Source: Azospirillum sp. RU38E
GTDB taxonomy: Bacteria; Pseudomonadota; Alphaproteobacteria; Azospirillales; Azospirillaceae
Reading direction: 5' to 3'
Length of the DNA stretch: 64,000 nt
Assembly (NCBI RefSeq): GCF_900188385.1
Contig: NZ_FZOI01000006.1
Span: 161,858-225,857 of the forward strand
Of this stretch, positions 43,791 through 52,614 are shown piece by piece (position 1 is the stretch's first letter; each line of letters opens with the position of its first letter). A program made the position numbers and the translations under genes. The notes under the pieces were generated by a model. It had not been told where the DNA came from. It saw only the letters and a list, made by a program, of their open reading frames with translations, and did no database searches.

Positions 43791-45461
43791 ATGGCCATCT
43801 CCTCCACCACGTCGACCAGCAGCACGGCCGCAACCAGCACCACCGCGTCCAGCGTCACGGGCATTGATTATGATGCGCTGGTGCAGACGGTGGTCGCGGC
43901 CAAGACGCTGCCGGCCGACCGCATCGATGTGCAGGTGACCAAGAACGAGGCCAAGATCCAGGCGTACCAGGAGATGCAGTCGCTGACGGCGACGCTGACC
44001 GATGCCGCCAACGCCTTGCGGATGCCGGAAGGCTATAGCAGCAGCAGCGATGATCTGTTTGACCAGCGGACCGCCTATGTCACCGGTTCCAGCGATGCGT
44101 CCTCCCTGCTGGGGGTCAGCGTTGCCAATGGCACCGATCTGGGCAGCCACTCGGTTGAAATCCTGCAACTGGCGACGGCGCAGAAGATCGCGTCCGGCAA
44201 TCAGGCATCGGCCGGCACAGCTTTGGGCCTGTCCGGCAGTTTCACCATTGCCGCCGGCAGCGGCACGGCCCAGACCATCAACCTGACGGCCACCAGCACC
44301 CTGACCCAACTGGCAGCCGCCATCAATGACACCAGTGCTGCCAGCGGTGTTTCCGCCAGTGTGCTGAAGGTTTCCGATGCAGAATACCGGCTGGTGCTGA
44401 CCGCCAGGGAAAGCGGGCAGTCGATCAGCCTCGCCGGCGATGATGACGGCATCCTGACCGGCCTGGGCCTGACCGACAGCGACGGGGCCATCGCCAATGA
44501 ACTGGTTGCCGCCCAGTCGGCGATCCTGAATGTCGATGGGGTGCAGGTCACCCGCACCACAAACAGCATCAGCGATATCTGGGACGGGGTGACGCTGGAC
44601 CTGTATGGCGCGTCGGCGGGGACCAGCCTGACGGTGGAGATCGGCAGCGATCTTTCCGCCATCAAGACCGGCATTGTGGCGTTTGCCGACGCCTATAACG
44701 CCTTGCGCGATTTCGTGCTGACCCAGCAATCCACCAGCAGCACCGATGAAAATGGCGACACGACGCAATCCGCGCTGTTTGCCGACAGTTTGATGCGACA
44801 GATCGCAACCTCGCTGGCCACATCGCTGAACCATCAGGATGGCACCAACTCGCTGGCCACGCTTGGCATCACGCTGGACCGTGACAACAAGATGGTCATC
44901 AACGAGGATACGCTGGACAATGCCCTGCTCTCCAACCTGGATGCCATCCAGTCGCTGCTTGGCTTTTCCATGGAAAGCAGTTCCACCAGCATGATGCTGC
45001 TGCGCCGGCCAACAACGCTGGCGGCAAATGACTTCACCCTCGACATCACTGTCGATACGGCCGGCGCCATCACCAATGTTGCCGTTGATGGCGATAACAG
45101 CAAATTTACCGTCAACGGCACCCGTATCACCGGCGCCGAAGGCACGGAATTTGCTGGGTTGGTTTTTGTGTATACCGGCAGTTCCGCCTCGGTCGATATC
45201 AAGCTGACCAGCGGCATTGCCGATCAGATCTACCAGACGGGGACGCTGGCATCCGACAGCGCCACCGGATCCTTGCAAAGCAAGATCGACGATCTGGGAG
45301 ACTATAACAGCGACCTGGAAAGCCGGGCCGCCGACATCCGCACCAAGGCGGAAACGTATGGAGAAAATCTCCGCGAATATTATGCCCGGCTTGAGGCAAA
45401 GGCCCAGACCGCGAAACTTCTGCTGAAACAGCTCGAAGCGGCAAGCAACACGGACGACTGA
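43791..45461 (+). CDS. fliD: Flagellar filament cap protein FliD (HAP2)
   Basis: The 556-residue protein has a Ser/Thr-rich start, then the FliD N-terminal domain (SVTGIDYDALVQTVVAAKTL) and a central variable region. The C-terminal domain includes AYNALRDFVLTQQ, LATLGITLDRDNKMVINEDT and a coiled end (EYYARLEAKAQTAKLLLKQL). It caps the filament and folds flagellin at the tip. It lies directly between flagellin and fliS, the normal order. Confidence 0.94.
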   Translation: MAISSTTSTSSTAATSTTASSVTGIDYDALVQTVVAAKTLPADRIDVQVTKNEAKIQAYQEMQSLTATLTDAANALRMPEGYSSSSDDLFDQRTAYVTGSSDASSLLGVSVANGTDLGSHSVEILQLATAQKIASGNQASAGTALGLSGSFTIAAGSGTAQTINLTATSTLTQLAAAINDTSAASGVSASVLKVSDAEYRLVLTARESGQSISLAGDDDGILTGLGLTDSDGAIANELVAAQSAILNVDGVQVTRTTNSISDIWDGVTLDLYGASAGTSLTVEIGSDLSAIKTGIVAFADAYNALRDFVLTQQSTSSTDENGDTTQSALFADSLMRQIATSLATSLNHQDGTNSLATLGITLDRDNKMVINEDTLDNALLSNLDAIQSLLGFSMESSSTSMMLLRRPTTLAANDFTLDITVDTAGAITNVAVDGDNSKFTVNGTRITGAEGTEFAGLVFVYTGSSASVDIKLTSGIADQIYQTGTLASDSATGSLQSKIDDLGDYNSDLESRAADIRTKAETYGENLREYYARLEAKAQTAKLLLKQLEAASNTDD

Positions 45462-45517
45462 CCCGCCTCGCCCCTTTTCCGGGCAAACCAATTTCACTGA
45501 TCTGATGGGGTATCGGG

Positions 45518-45967
45518 ATGCCGAGCAATCCCTATTCAAAGGCGACCGGCGCCTATCGCAGCGCCAATCTGACCTTGCCGCCTGTGCGCGGAATCGCTGC
45601 CCTGCTGGAACGCTGCCAGCAGCACGCCGCCGCCGCCAGTCGTCATGCGGGCGAGGGTTCATTTGACCTCTATGCGCGCGAGATTGATGCCGCGATCAAT
45701 ATTCTGACCGGCCTGTCGCTCTATGTCGGCGCCTATCTGCCGGCACCGGATGCGCAAGGGTGGCAACAGATGCTGTCCGGCCTGATCATGGCCTTGGGCC
45801 GATCGGCTGCCGGGCAGGATGTGGCGCAGCGTGTCCGGGCCTGTCATGACCGGATCGCGTCGCTGCGCCTGCTCTGGATCAAGCTGGCCGGATTTGACCG
45901 GCAGGAGCCGCCGCCCCTGTATCCGGTCCCCCGCCGCCCCCTGCTGGCGGGGGACCGGCATGGATGA
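45518..45967 (+). CDS. fliS: Flagellar export chaperone FliS
   Basis: This 149-residue protein has the FliS start NPYSKATGAYRSANLT and the four-helix FliS core (SFDLYAREIDAAINILTGLS). It binds newly made flagellin and prevents premature polymerisation. The C-terminal ~25 residues are a Pro-rich extension (EPPPLYPVPRRPLL). Its stop overlaps the next gene by eight bases. Confidence 0.88.
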   Translation: MPSNPYSKATGAYRSANLTLPPVRGIAALLERCQQHAAAASRHAGEGSFDLYAREIDAAINILTGLSLYVGAYLPAPDAQGWQQMLSGLIMALGRSAAGQDVAQRVRACHDRIASLRLLWIKLAGFDRQEPPPLYPVPRRPLLAGDRHG

Positions 45968-46622
45968 TCTCTCTATCGCGCCACGTCGGGGGGCAAAGCC
46001 GGCCGCGCCCACGGCGCCGCGGCAACCATTATCCGCACCGGGTGGGGCCGATCTGGCGCAGGCCAGCGACGAAGACCTGATGCTGCGTGTCCAACAGGAA
46101 GATGTGGCCGCCTACCGCGAAATCGTGCGCCGCTATCTGAAACGTATCTATGCCGTGGCAAGGCGCATCCTGCCGCATGATTGCGATGCAGAGGATGTTG
46201 TGCAGGATGCGTTCCTGCGTGTCTGGAGCCATCGTGACAGTTGGGCACCGGGGGCGGCGCGTTTCACCACCTGGTTGCATCGCATTGTTATCAACCGCGC
46301 CATCGATTATCGCCGCCGGCCCATCGACAGCGGGCTGGAAGAGGTTGCGGAACCGGCCGATGACCGGCAGGGCTTCGATCAGGCCATTTTTCAAAACCAA
46401 CTTTATGCCGCCCTGGAATCCGCCCGCACACGTCTGCCTACTAGCCAGCAGGTAGCACTGGCCCTATATTATAACCAGGGGCTGACAGCGGCCGAAGTCG
46501 GTACAGTCATGGGGCTGACGCAAAGTGCTGCTGAAGGGCTGTTGAAGCGGGCGCGCCAACAGCTTCGTAATGTGTTCGCCCGGTCAGCCATTCGTGCGCG
46601 AGATGCTTTTGATGACCCTTGA
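45960..46622 (+). CDS. ECF-type RNA polymerase sigma factor
   Basis: The 220-residue sigma factor has region 2 (DLMLRVQQEDVAAYREIVRR, CDAEDVVQDAFLRVWSH) and region 4 (LPTSQQVALALYYNQGLTAA, MGLTQSAAEGLLKRARQQLR). It lacks regions 1 and 3, as extracytoplasmic-function sigma factors do. ATG 45960 overlaps fliS by eight bases, indicating coupled expression. A ~40-residue Pro/Ala-rich N-terminal tail precedes region 2. It may control late flagellar genes or a stress response; targets are unknown. Confidence 0.92.
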   Translation: MDDLSIAPRRGAKPAAPTAPRQPLSAPGGADLAQASDEDLMLRVQQEDVAAYREIVRRYLKRIYAVARRILPHDCDAEDVVQDAFLRVWSHRDSWAPGAARFTTWLHRIVINRAIDYRRRPIDSGLEEVAEPADDRQGFDQAIFQNQLYAALESARTRLPTSQQVALALYYNQGLTAAEVGTVMGLTQSAAEGLLKRARQQLRNVFARSAIRARDAFDDP

Positions 46623-46866
46623 CGAGATGTGCGGAGAGTTCGAGGGGCTGCTCTGTCGTTATGGCGGCGGCCTGAAAGACTGGCCGGAGGATATCCGGCC
46701 GGTGCTGCTCCGTTACCTGCGGCAATCCTATGATGCGCGCCGCCGTGTGGTGGAGATGCGTCGTATGGAGGCGATGCTGTGCGACGATCCCCCCGATTTG
46801 GCCCTGCCCGACGGGCTGGAGGATCGGATCATCGGCGCCATGCTGAAACTGAAGGCGCAGGGGTAG
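46612..46866 (+). CDS. Small protein paired with ECF sigma factor, possible anti-sigma
   Basis: This 84-residue protein (MTLDEMCGEFEGLLCRYGGG, LKDWPEDIRPVLLRYLRQ) overlaps the sigma gene by 11 bases. The 'RYG...L..WP..' start and the C-terminal LPDGLEDRIIGAML resemble proteins commonly encoded just after ECF sigma genes in alphaproteobacteria. Those are thought to be anti-sigma factors, but this one lacks a membrane helix. The role is inferred from synteny. Confidence 0.6.
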   Translation: MTLDEMCGEFEGLLCRYGGGLKDWPEDIRPVLLRYLRQSYDARRRVVEMRRMEAMLCDDPPDLALPDGLEDRIIGAMLKLKAQG

Positions 46867-47239
46867 CAGCCACAGGCCGCACCCATGGCGATGGGGACTG
46901 TCCGGTGCGTTTTGCGACCGGCAGGCTGTTGGCTGCCCACGCGGCGTAGCCAAGCCAGCGGAGGCCGGCGCCGGCGATTGAGGCGCACGAAAGCGTGACC
47001 ATCGGTCATGATTTCCTGCCGCTGGCATGACAGTGCCATTCCACCGCTCCAACATACCCCTGCTTCCGTCGCCCTGGGCGCGTCCGGATGCTTGTCATTA
47101 TCTGTTGCACGTGCGAATGCCGATTGTCCTGTCGCAGAAAATGCGCTGTTGCTGAAGGCGGCGCCCGGCGATTGAGGGAACGGGTAACGACCAGGAGCGA
47201 TAGCTCCTGGTCTCAAGCCAGTATCGGCCGGCCCGCTGA
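46867..47239. other. Intergenic region between flagellar and secretion clusters
   Basis: No confident gene was found. A minus-strand frame around 47010-46870 reads LNRRRRPPLAWLRRVGSQQP and might be a small gene or a repeated extragenic element, which cannot be decided here. The terminator at 47189-47212 lies in this gap. Confidence 0.45.
47189..47212 (-). terminator. Hairpin terminator after the T2SS genes
   Basis: A perfect 10-base stem, GACCAGGAGC with GCTCCTGGTC, around loop GATA lies 28 bases past the stop of the minus-strand prepilin peptidase gene. No strong T-tract is present. Confidence 0.6.
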
Positions 47240-47992
47240 TCACCGCAGCGGCCCCACCAGCACCAGGATGAACAGGGCCAGACAGAGGGCGGGGCCGAAG
47301 GCGATGACATCGCCAGCCTCCCCGGCATCGGTCCCGCCCCAGCGGCGGGCCGCCAGCAGGTGTGCGATGCCAGCCCCGCCGGACAGAATCAGGAAAAGCG
47401 GCAGGCCGGCCAGCCCCAGCCACAGCCCAGCCACCGCCATCAGTTTTACATCGCCCAGCCCCAGCGCTTCCCGCCCCTTCCAGCGGCTGACCAACAGGCG
47501 CAGGGCCAAGGCCAGCCCGCCATAAAGCCCCGCCGCCGCCAGATGGTCGGCCCACAGCGCCGGCACATCCTGCCAGCCAAGCCAAAGCAGCCCGGCCAGT
47601 CCCGCCAGCGTCACGCCACTGTCCGGCAGGTAATGCCATTGCGCATCCACCAGGGCCAGGAACAGCAGTGCCGTACCCAGCCAGGCCAGCAACAACGCCT
47701 CCACCGGATCGACAAACCAGAGCGCGCAGGCGAGCCAGAGCAGCGCCGTTGCCGCCTCCACCAGCGGGTAAAGGGCGGCCACCCGGCCGCCGCAATGCCG
47801 GCAGCGCCCGCGCGACAGCAGGAAGGACAGCACGGGCAGCAGGTCCGCCACGCCCAGCCCATGGCCGCAGGCGGGACAGGCCGAGCGGCCCCACACCGTC
47901 ACCCCGCGCGGCAGCCGCCAGGCCATGGCGGCGATGAAACTGCCGAAGCAGGCACCCAGCAAGGTGAAAAAGGCGGTTTCCAGCCCGGTCAT
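47240..47992 (-). CDS. gspO: Type II secretion prepilin peptidase/N-methyltransferase
   Basis: This 250-residue membrane protease contains the zinc cysteines CPACGHG and CRHCGGRV, an Asp in LALVDAQWHYLPD and the second catalytic Asp in GLGDVKLMAVAGLW. It has about seven hydrophobic helices. It cleaves and methylates the GspG-K prepilins. It overlaps gspG by ATGA and is the last gene of the operon. Confidence 0.93.
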   Translation of the reverse strand: MTGLETAFFTLLGACFGSFIAAMAWRLPRGVTVWGRSACPACGHGLGVADLLPVLSFLLSRGRCRHCGGRVAALYPLVEAATALLWLACALWFVDPVEALLLAWLGTALLFLALVDAQWHYLPDSGVTLAGLAGLLWLGWQDVPALWADHLAAAGLYGGLALALRLLVSRWKGREALGLGDVKLMAVAGLWLGLAGLPLFLILSGGAGIAHLLAARRWGGTDAGEAGDVIAFGPALCLALFILVLVGPLR

Positions 47993-48453
47993 GGCGCCGG
48001 TGGCATGGCGATATCGGCGTCCGCCCCGCTGCCGCCCGGCTTGCCATCGGCGCCCAGGCTGATGACGCGGGCGACGCGGCCGCCGGCATCCACCTCATAA
48101 AGAAAGGGGCGGTCCCAGGGGTCGTTGGGCAGGGCCCCTTCCAGATAAGGGCCCATCCAGCGCCGCCCCACCGCCGCATCACGCGGGGGGGCGACCAGCA
48201 GGGCCAGCCCCTCCGCCTTGGTCGGGAAGCGCCCCAGATCCAGATACAGCGTATCGAGTGCCGTTTTCAGCACACGGGCCTGGGCCGTGGCCGCCGTCAC
48301 CTTGCCGCGATCGACATTGGATAAAAGCCGCAAGCCCACCAGCCCCAGCAGCAGGCCGATAATCACCAGCACCACCAGCATTTCCAGCAGGGTGAAGCCG
48401 GCTTGCCGGCGGCGAAGGGGGCGAAGCGCTGCGGGCAGCCGACGCATGGTCAT
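47989..48453 (-). CDS. gspG: Type II secretion major pseudopilin GspG
   Basis: The 154-residue prepilin has the cleavage/methylation motif RQAGFTLLEMLVVLVIIGLL after a short basic leader. The GspG fold is indicated by LYLDLGRFPTKAEGLALLV, PYLEGALPNDPWDRPFLYE and ADGKPGGSGADADI, a calcium-site region. It builds the pseudopilus that pushes substrates out. An unusual point is its position near the 3' end, away from the gspHIJK block. Confidence 0.93.
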   Translation of the reverse strand: MTMRRLPAALRPLRRRQAGFTLLEMLVVLVIIGLLLGLVGLRLLSNVDRGKVTAATAQARVLKTALDTLYLDLGRFPTKAEGLALLVAPPRDAAVGRRWMGPYLEGALPNDPWDRPFLYEVDAGGRVARVISLGADGKPGGSGADADIAMPPAP

Positions 48454-48465
48454 GGTCCATTTTCC

Positions 48466-48873
48466 TTAATGTGATTGTGGCAGCACGGCACCCACGGGCA
48501 GCCGGATCTCAACACCTTCCGGCCCGGCCAGCCGCACGGCCCCCGGCTCCACTGCCTGTAAGCGCCAGCCGGCCAGTTCCTGCCCCAGCAGCCAGGGCCG
48601 GGCCGCGCCGCCCTGCAGCAGCAGCGCCCGGCCCCCGCCTGTGCGGCCCACCACCGCGCCGACCAGCCGCAGCTCCCCCGAAGGCACCGTGCTGGCTTGG
48701 GTGGCCGTCACCTCCCCCCGGCGCGACGGCGTGAACAGGGGCCGTTCCACCAGGGCCGACAGGCTGGCCGGTGGCGGCAGATGATAATCCGCCTCTGCCA
48801 GCGGATCGGCGGCCAGCGCCGGCAGCGGGGCGGGCAGCAGCAGCAACCCCAGAAGCAAAACCCGTTTCATCAT
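48466..48873 (-). CDS. GspN/XpsN-like secretion component
   Basis: This small exported protein (135 residues) has a signal peptide (LLLGLLLLPAPLPALA) and the segment ALVERPLFTPSRRG, typical of XpsN/GspN-type proteins. A small beta domain like the GspC homology region follows (GELRLVGAVVGRTGGGRALL, LAGWRLQAVEPGAVRLAGPE). It may fill the GspC role linking inner membrane to secretin, since no separate gspC is seen. Assignment rests on motif and position. Confidence 0.7.
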   Translation of the reverse strand: MMKRVLLLGLLLLPAPLPALAADPLAEADYHLPPPASLSALVERPLFTPSRRGEVTATQASTVPSGELRLVGAVVGRTGGGRALLLQGGAARPWLLGQELAGWRLQAVEPGAVRLAGPEGVEIRLPVGAVLPQSH

Positions 48874-49460
48874 TCCGCCCCCCCCGGCACCGGTTGGCGC
48901 AATCCGCTGACGGTGAGCGTGAGCGACAGGGGCGCCCCGGCCTCCCCACCGGCGGCCAGCCGCATCCCCACCACGATCAGCCGTGGCTGCCCGCCTTCCA
49001 GCCCGTGCAACAGGTCGCGCAGCTGGGCATGGCTGACGGCGGCATCCAGCCGGGCGGTGATGCGCTGATCACCGCCCGCCGCTTCCGGCAGGTCCACCGG
49101 CTCCACCAGCCCGGTGCCGATCAGCCGCCCGCCCACAGCGGCCAGCCGCTGGCCCAGCAGGGCCTGAAGGCTGGCGGCAGCCAGATCGGGGCTGTCACCG
49201 GGCAGGTAATCCGCCGGCAACCCGTCCAGGGTGGCCAGCGCCGCCTGTTCGGCCAGCAGCCTTTCCACCCGCCCCGCCAGGGTGCCCTGGGCCTGGCGCT
49301 GCAGTTCGGCCGCCTGAATGGCGGCGCGCTGTTCCAGCAGCAGATCGGTCAGCGGCCAGACCAGCAGCAGCAGGAACAATAGCCCCAGCCCGGCACTGAT
49401 ACCCAGATAGAGCCGGCGGGCGGTGACCGGATCGGCCAGCATCCGTTCAAGCGGGTTCAT
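48870..49460 (-). CDS. gspM: Type II secretion protein GspM
   Basis: This 196-residue protein has a single N-terminal membrane helix (LYLGISAGLGLLFLLLLVWP), a periplasmic coiled coil and a ferredoxin-like GspM domain ending LTLTVSGLRQPV. It partners GspL in the inner-membrane platform. It overlaps gspN at 48870 by ATGA and the gspL stop by 14 bases. Confidence 0.85.
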   Translation of the reverse strand: MNPLERMLADPVTARRLYLGISAGLGLLFLLLLVWPLTDLLLEQRAAIQAAELQRQAQGTLAGRVERLLAEQAALATLDGLPADYLPGDSPDLAAASLQALLGQRLAAVGGRLIGTGLVEPVDLPEAAGGDQRITARLDAAVSHAQLRDLLHGLEGGQPRLIVVGMRLAAGGEAGAPLSLTLTVSGLRQPVPGGAE

Positions 49461-50397
49461 CAGCGCTCACCATGAAAGAAAGGTGGAAACGGTCGCGCCC
49501 GGCATCGGCCCGCAGCAAGGCCGCTTCAAACCGCACATCCTGCAGGCCGGGGGCGGCGGCCAGCAGGGCCGGCAGGGCCGCCCCATCACCGCTATAACCC
49601 AGCAGATGCACCCGCCCGCCTTCCAGGCGCAGTTCGGTCAGATAGCTGTTATCGGGCAGCAGCCGGCTCAACCGGTCCAGCAGCAGCACCATGCTGGGGG
49701 CCGCCCGGCGGGCGCTGACGGCGGCCAGCGTGTCGGCCCGCAGCCGGGCCAGCCGGATGCCCAGGCTGCGGGCCTGTGCCGCCTCCATCTCCCCGGCCGC
49801 CAATTCGGTGCGTAACTGCGACAGGCGGCCCTCCTGCAGCACGGCCAGCGACAAAGGCGGGGCCAATAATAACAAGGCCAGTAGCAGCAGGCGCGGCGGC
49901 ACCCGCGCGCGCTTCGGTTCGCCAAAGGGCAGAAGGCTGCCATCGGCCAGCAACACGCCCACAGGCAGCGCCAGACCCTGGGCCGTGGCCGCCGTCAGGG
50001 CCGGGGCCAGCCGGCTGCGGGCCAGCAGGGAGACCCGCACCCGCAACTGGCCGGCATCCGCCGCCGGCCCCGCCACCTGCGCATCATAAAGGGCGGCATC
50101 GGCGGAAAGCGGGGTCCAATGGCCCAACTGCATCCCCACCACCCGGCGCAGATGGGCGGCCGCCCCGGCCGGTACTTCGCGTTCCAGTACCAGGGGGCGC
50201 ACATCGCCCAGCAGCAGCCGCCAGGGCCGCTTATGCCGGGGGGTGCCCCCCCCAGCGGATGGCGTCAGCGTGCTGCCATCCCACTGCCAGCGGGCCGGTT
50301 CCGGCCCATCGGCCACCAGCCAGCCCGGCAGGGCATCCTTGGTGCGCTGCCACCACCAGCCGGCCAGCCGCCGCAGCATGTCGCCCGCGCTGTTCAT
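49447..50397 (-). CDS. gspL: Type II secretion protein GspL/PilN-like
   Basis: The 316-residue protein has an actin-like cytoplasmic part (RPWRLLLGDVRPLVLEREVP, HLRRVVGMQLGHWTPLSADA), then a membrane helix at LLLLALLLLAPPLSLAVL. A PilN-like periplasmic domain follows (LDRLSRLLPDNSYLTELRLE, GGRVHLLGYSGDGAALPALL). It recruits the GspE ATPase to the inner membrane. ATG 50397 overlaps the gspK stop (ATGA) and is preferred over 50442. Confidence 0.85.
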   Translation of the reverse strand: MNSAGDMLRRLAGWWWQRTKDALPGWLVADGPEPARWQWDGSTLTPSAGGGTPRHKRPWRLLLGDVRPLVLEREVPAGAAAHLRRVVGMQLGHWTPLSADAALYDAQVAGPAADAGQLRVRVSLLARSRLAPALTAATAQGLALPVGVLLADGSLLPFGEPKRARVPPRLLLLALLLLAPPLSLAVLQEGRLSQLRTELAAGEMEAAQARSLGIRLARLRADTLAAVSARRAAPSMVLLLDRLSRLLPDNSYLTELRLEGGRVHLLGYSGDGAALPALLAAAPGLQDVRFEAALLRADAGRDRFHLSFMVSADEPA

Positions 50398-51206
50398 GAT
50401 GCCTCTTCCATCAAGCTGATCTCCGGCGCCGGCTCGCGCCATTCCAGAATGCGAAAAGCCTGGGTGCCCTGAATGGTGATCCAGACCACGGCTTCGGTCG
50501 TGGCCAGCGCCCCCTCTGGCGTGCGGGCCGCCACCCGCAGGGTGAACAGGCTGCTGGGCGGGCCACCCGGCATCAGCCCCAGCCCGGCCAATGCCGCCGC
50601 ATCGCCAGCATCCCGCAGCCCTGCCAACCCCGGCCAGCGGGCGCGCAGCCCTGGTGCCATGGCGGACAGGCGCAGCTTGCCATCGGCCATGGCCGGCCCA
50701 TGCACGGTGAGACAGGGGTAAAGCCGGGCGAAGCCATCGGGCGACAGCGCCGACCCCAATTCCAGCACGCTATGCCAGGGTTCCCCCGTCTGCCGGCGGC
50801 GCTGCAGGGCCTGGGTCAGCGCCGACAGGTCAGCCGCTGGCAGCACGGCCCCGGCCACCGCCAGGAGGCGCGCCGATGGGGTGCGGTTCAAATCCAGCCG
50901 CCCCGCCTCGTCCCACAGCCACAGGGTCAACGTGCCTTCCGGTTCTGCCACGCTCAACGGGGTGCCATTGGCGGGCAGGCGGCGGGTGGGGTCGGGATGC
51001 ACGGCCAGCATCACGCCCTGGCTGAGGCCGGTTTCCAGCAGCGCGCGGGCGACGGCGATCTGGTCGGCACCGATCTGCCGGTTGATGGCGCGCTCTGCCG
51101 TGGTGGCGATGCCGGCGGCCAGCAGGGCCAGCCCCATCGCCACCCATAGCGCCATCGGCAGGGCGATGCCGCGCTGGCGGGAACGGTTTTCAACCCTGGC
51201 GGTCAC
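50394..51206 (-). CDS. gspK: Type II secretion minor pseudopilin GspK
   Basis: The 270-residue protein begins with RQRGIALPMALWVAMGLALL, a prepilin leader lacking the usual Glu at +5 as GspK does. It contains the GspK domain with LDLNRTPSARLLAVAGAVLP, WHSVLELGSALSPDGFARLY and LRVAARTPEGALATTEAVVW. It caps the pseudopilus tip with GspI and GspJ. It overlaps gspJ and gspL. Confidence 0.9.
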   Translation of the reverse strand: MTARVENRSRQRGIALPMALWVAMGLALLAAGIATTAERAINRQIGADQIAVARALLETGLSQGVMLAVHPDPTRRLPANGTPLSVAEPEGTLTLWLWDEAGRLDLNRTPSARLLAVAGAVLPAADLSALTQALQRRRQTGEPWHSVLELGSALSPDGFARLYPCLTVHGPAMADGKLRLSAMAPGLRARWPGLAGLRDAGDAAALAGLGLMPGGPPSSLFTLRVAARTPEGALATTEAVVWITIQGTQAFRILEWREPAPEISLMEEAS

Positions 51207-51816
51207 GGCACCAGCCCTCCCCCAGCGTCAGCACGCAGCCCCGGTCGGTATCGGTGCGCACCGGCACCACCAGGGCCGGCAGTTCCCGCCCGCCCGCTTC
51301 CACCGACAGGCGCACCAGCCGGGGCCAGTGCTTGGCATCGGCCCAATCCGCCACCCAGCCATGACGCGGATCGTCCCCGCGATAGGAGAGGCGGAAGCGG
51401 TAATCGCCTTCCGCCAGCACGGTCTGATAGGGCGGCTGGCCGGACCGGGTCTGGCGGTAAAGCAGCCGCCCTTCCTCCACCAGGATGGCGGCAAAGGCCA
51501 GCCCGCCCCGGCCCGGCAGCGGCGCATCCACCAGCGGGAATTCCAGCCTTTCAGCCCTGGCGACCAGCCAATAGCGTTCGCCGCCGGGGGCCAGTTCGGT
51601 CAAGGGCAGGGCGCGGCTGATCTGCCGGCGCAGCACATCGCGCAGCAGGAACATATCCTCCGCCCGGTCGGCCTGCGCCATTACCCGGCCGCGTGCCCTG
51701 CCCAGGGTGCCGAGTGCTGTGGCGGCCACCGCCAGCACCAGCCCCAGCACAATCAGGGCCACCATGGCTTCCAGCAGGGTGAAACCCGCCTGATTCTTGC
51801 GCAACGGCCGCCTCAT
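51190..51816 (-). CDS. gspJ: Type II secretion minor pseudopilin GspJ
   Basis: The 208-residue prepilin has leader RKNQAGFTLLEAMVALIVLG with Glu +5. A GspJ domain follows (RAEDMFLLRDVLRRQISRAL, ERLEFPLVDAPLPGRGGLAF, YRFRLSYRGDDPRHGWVADW). It forms the tip complex with GspI and GspK. It overlaps gspI by four bases. Confidence 0.9.
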   Translation of the reverse strand: MRRPLRKNQAGFTLLEAMVALIVLGLVLAVAATALGTLGRARGRVMAQADRAEDMFLLRDVLRRQISRALPLTELAPGGERYWLVARAERLEFPLVDAPLPGRGGLAFAAILVEEGRLLYRQTRSGQPPYQTVLAEGDYRFRLSYRGDDPRHGWVADWADAKHWPRLVRLSVEAGGRELPALVVPVRTDTDRGCVLTLGEGWCRDRQG

Positions 51817-52205
51817 GGTGCCGCCACCAGCTTGGTGGTGGCCAGTGACAGCACCGGCCCCGCCGCATCAGCCACACTGATTTCCACCCGATAAGCGGCC
51901 ATGCCGCGCGCGGCGGCGGCATCAAAGGGCGGGTCCAGCCGGGGGGTGACGCGCAGGGTCCAGCGCCAGTCGCCGCTATGGCCCGGATAATCACCGGGGG
52001 TCAGGCGCTGTTCCACGCCCAGGGCGGCAAACTGCGCCTCGGCAATGCTCTGGGCCAGGGCACGGCGTTCCACCGACCGTGCCGCCCGCCCGCCGCCGGA
52101 CATCAGGCTATAGGCCGGGCCCAGCACCAGGGCCAGCAGCAGCAGGGCCAGCATCGCCTCCAGCAGGGTAAAGCCCGCCTGTCCACGGCGGTCAGCGCGC
52201 ATCAT
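51813..52205 (-). CDS. gspI: Type II secretion minor pseudopilin GspI
   Basis: The 130-residue prepilin has leader RRGQAGFTLLEAMLALLLLA. The GspI stretch is SVERRALAQSIAEAQFAALG, followed by a C-terminal domain with RGMAAYRVEISVADAAGPVL. It nucleates the tip complex. It overlaps both neighbours, showing tight coupling. Confidence 0.88.
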   Translation of the reverse strand: MMRADRRGQAGFTLLEAMLALLLLALVLGPAYSLMSGGGRAARSVERRALAQSIAEAQFAALGVEQRLTPGDYPGHSGDWRWTLRVTPRLDPPFDAAAARGMAAYRVEISVADAAGPVLSLATTKLVAAP

Positions 52206-52614
52206 GCACCACCCGGCCGGTCAGCCAATCGACAGCGATGGCGCGTTCACCCCCGTGCGGACCCCGCAGCCGGATTTCCGCCCCGCTGGCGCTGCCATCG
52301 GGCAGGAAGCGCAGCCGGGCCAGCCCATCCGCCCCCCGCTCCACCTCCCCCACCAGGGTCAGGCTGGTGCCCTGCGAAAGCCCGTGCGCGTCCAGGCTGA
52401 TCTCCACCACGCGGCCCTGGCGCACCGCCTGATCGCGGGCTGCGGCCAGCCGGCTGGCAAGAAGGCGCGCATCGCCATCCAGCCTGGCCCCGCCCGATGC
52501 CAGACGCGGCGCCACCAAAGCCGTCGCCACGCCCAGCAGCAGCAGCACGACCAGCATTTCCAGCAAGGTGAAACCCGCCTGCCGGCGGCGGGGCCGCTCA
52601 GAAAGCCAGATCAT
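52192..52614 (-). CDS. gspH: Type II secretion minor pseudopilin GspH
   Basis: The 140-residue prepilin has leader RRRQAGFTLLEMLVVLLLLG and the GspH/FimT-type region (LASRLAAARDQAVRQGRVVE, IRLRGPHGGERAIAVDWLTG). ATG 52614 lies inside the gspF 3' end with a 17-base overlap; the longer in-frame start at 52662 is less likely. Confidence 0.88.
   Translation of the reverse strand: MIWLSERPRRRQAGFTLLEMLVVLLLLGVATALVAPRLASGGARLDGDARLLASRLAAARDQAVRQGRVVEISLDAHGLSQGTSLTLVGEVERGADGLARLRFLPDGSASGAEIRLRGPHGGERAIAVDWLTGRVVHDAR

Noticed and set aside
46728..48182. 484-codon minus-strand frame
   Set aside because: It overlaps gspG and gspO in another frame and runs through the terminator region; at most its 3' part could hide a small gene.
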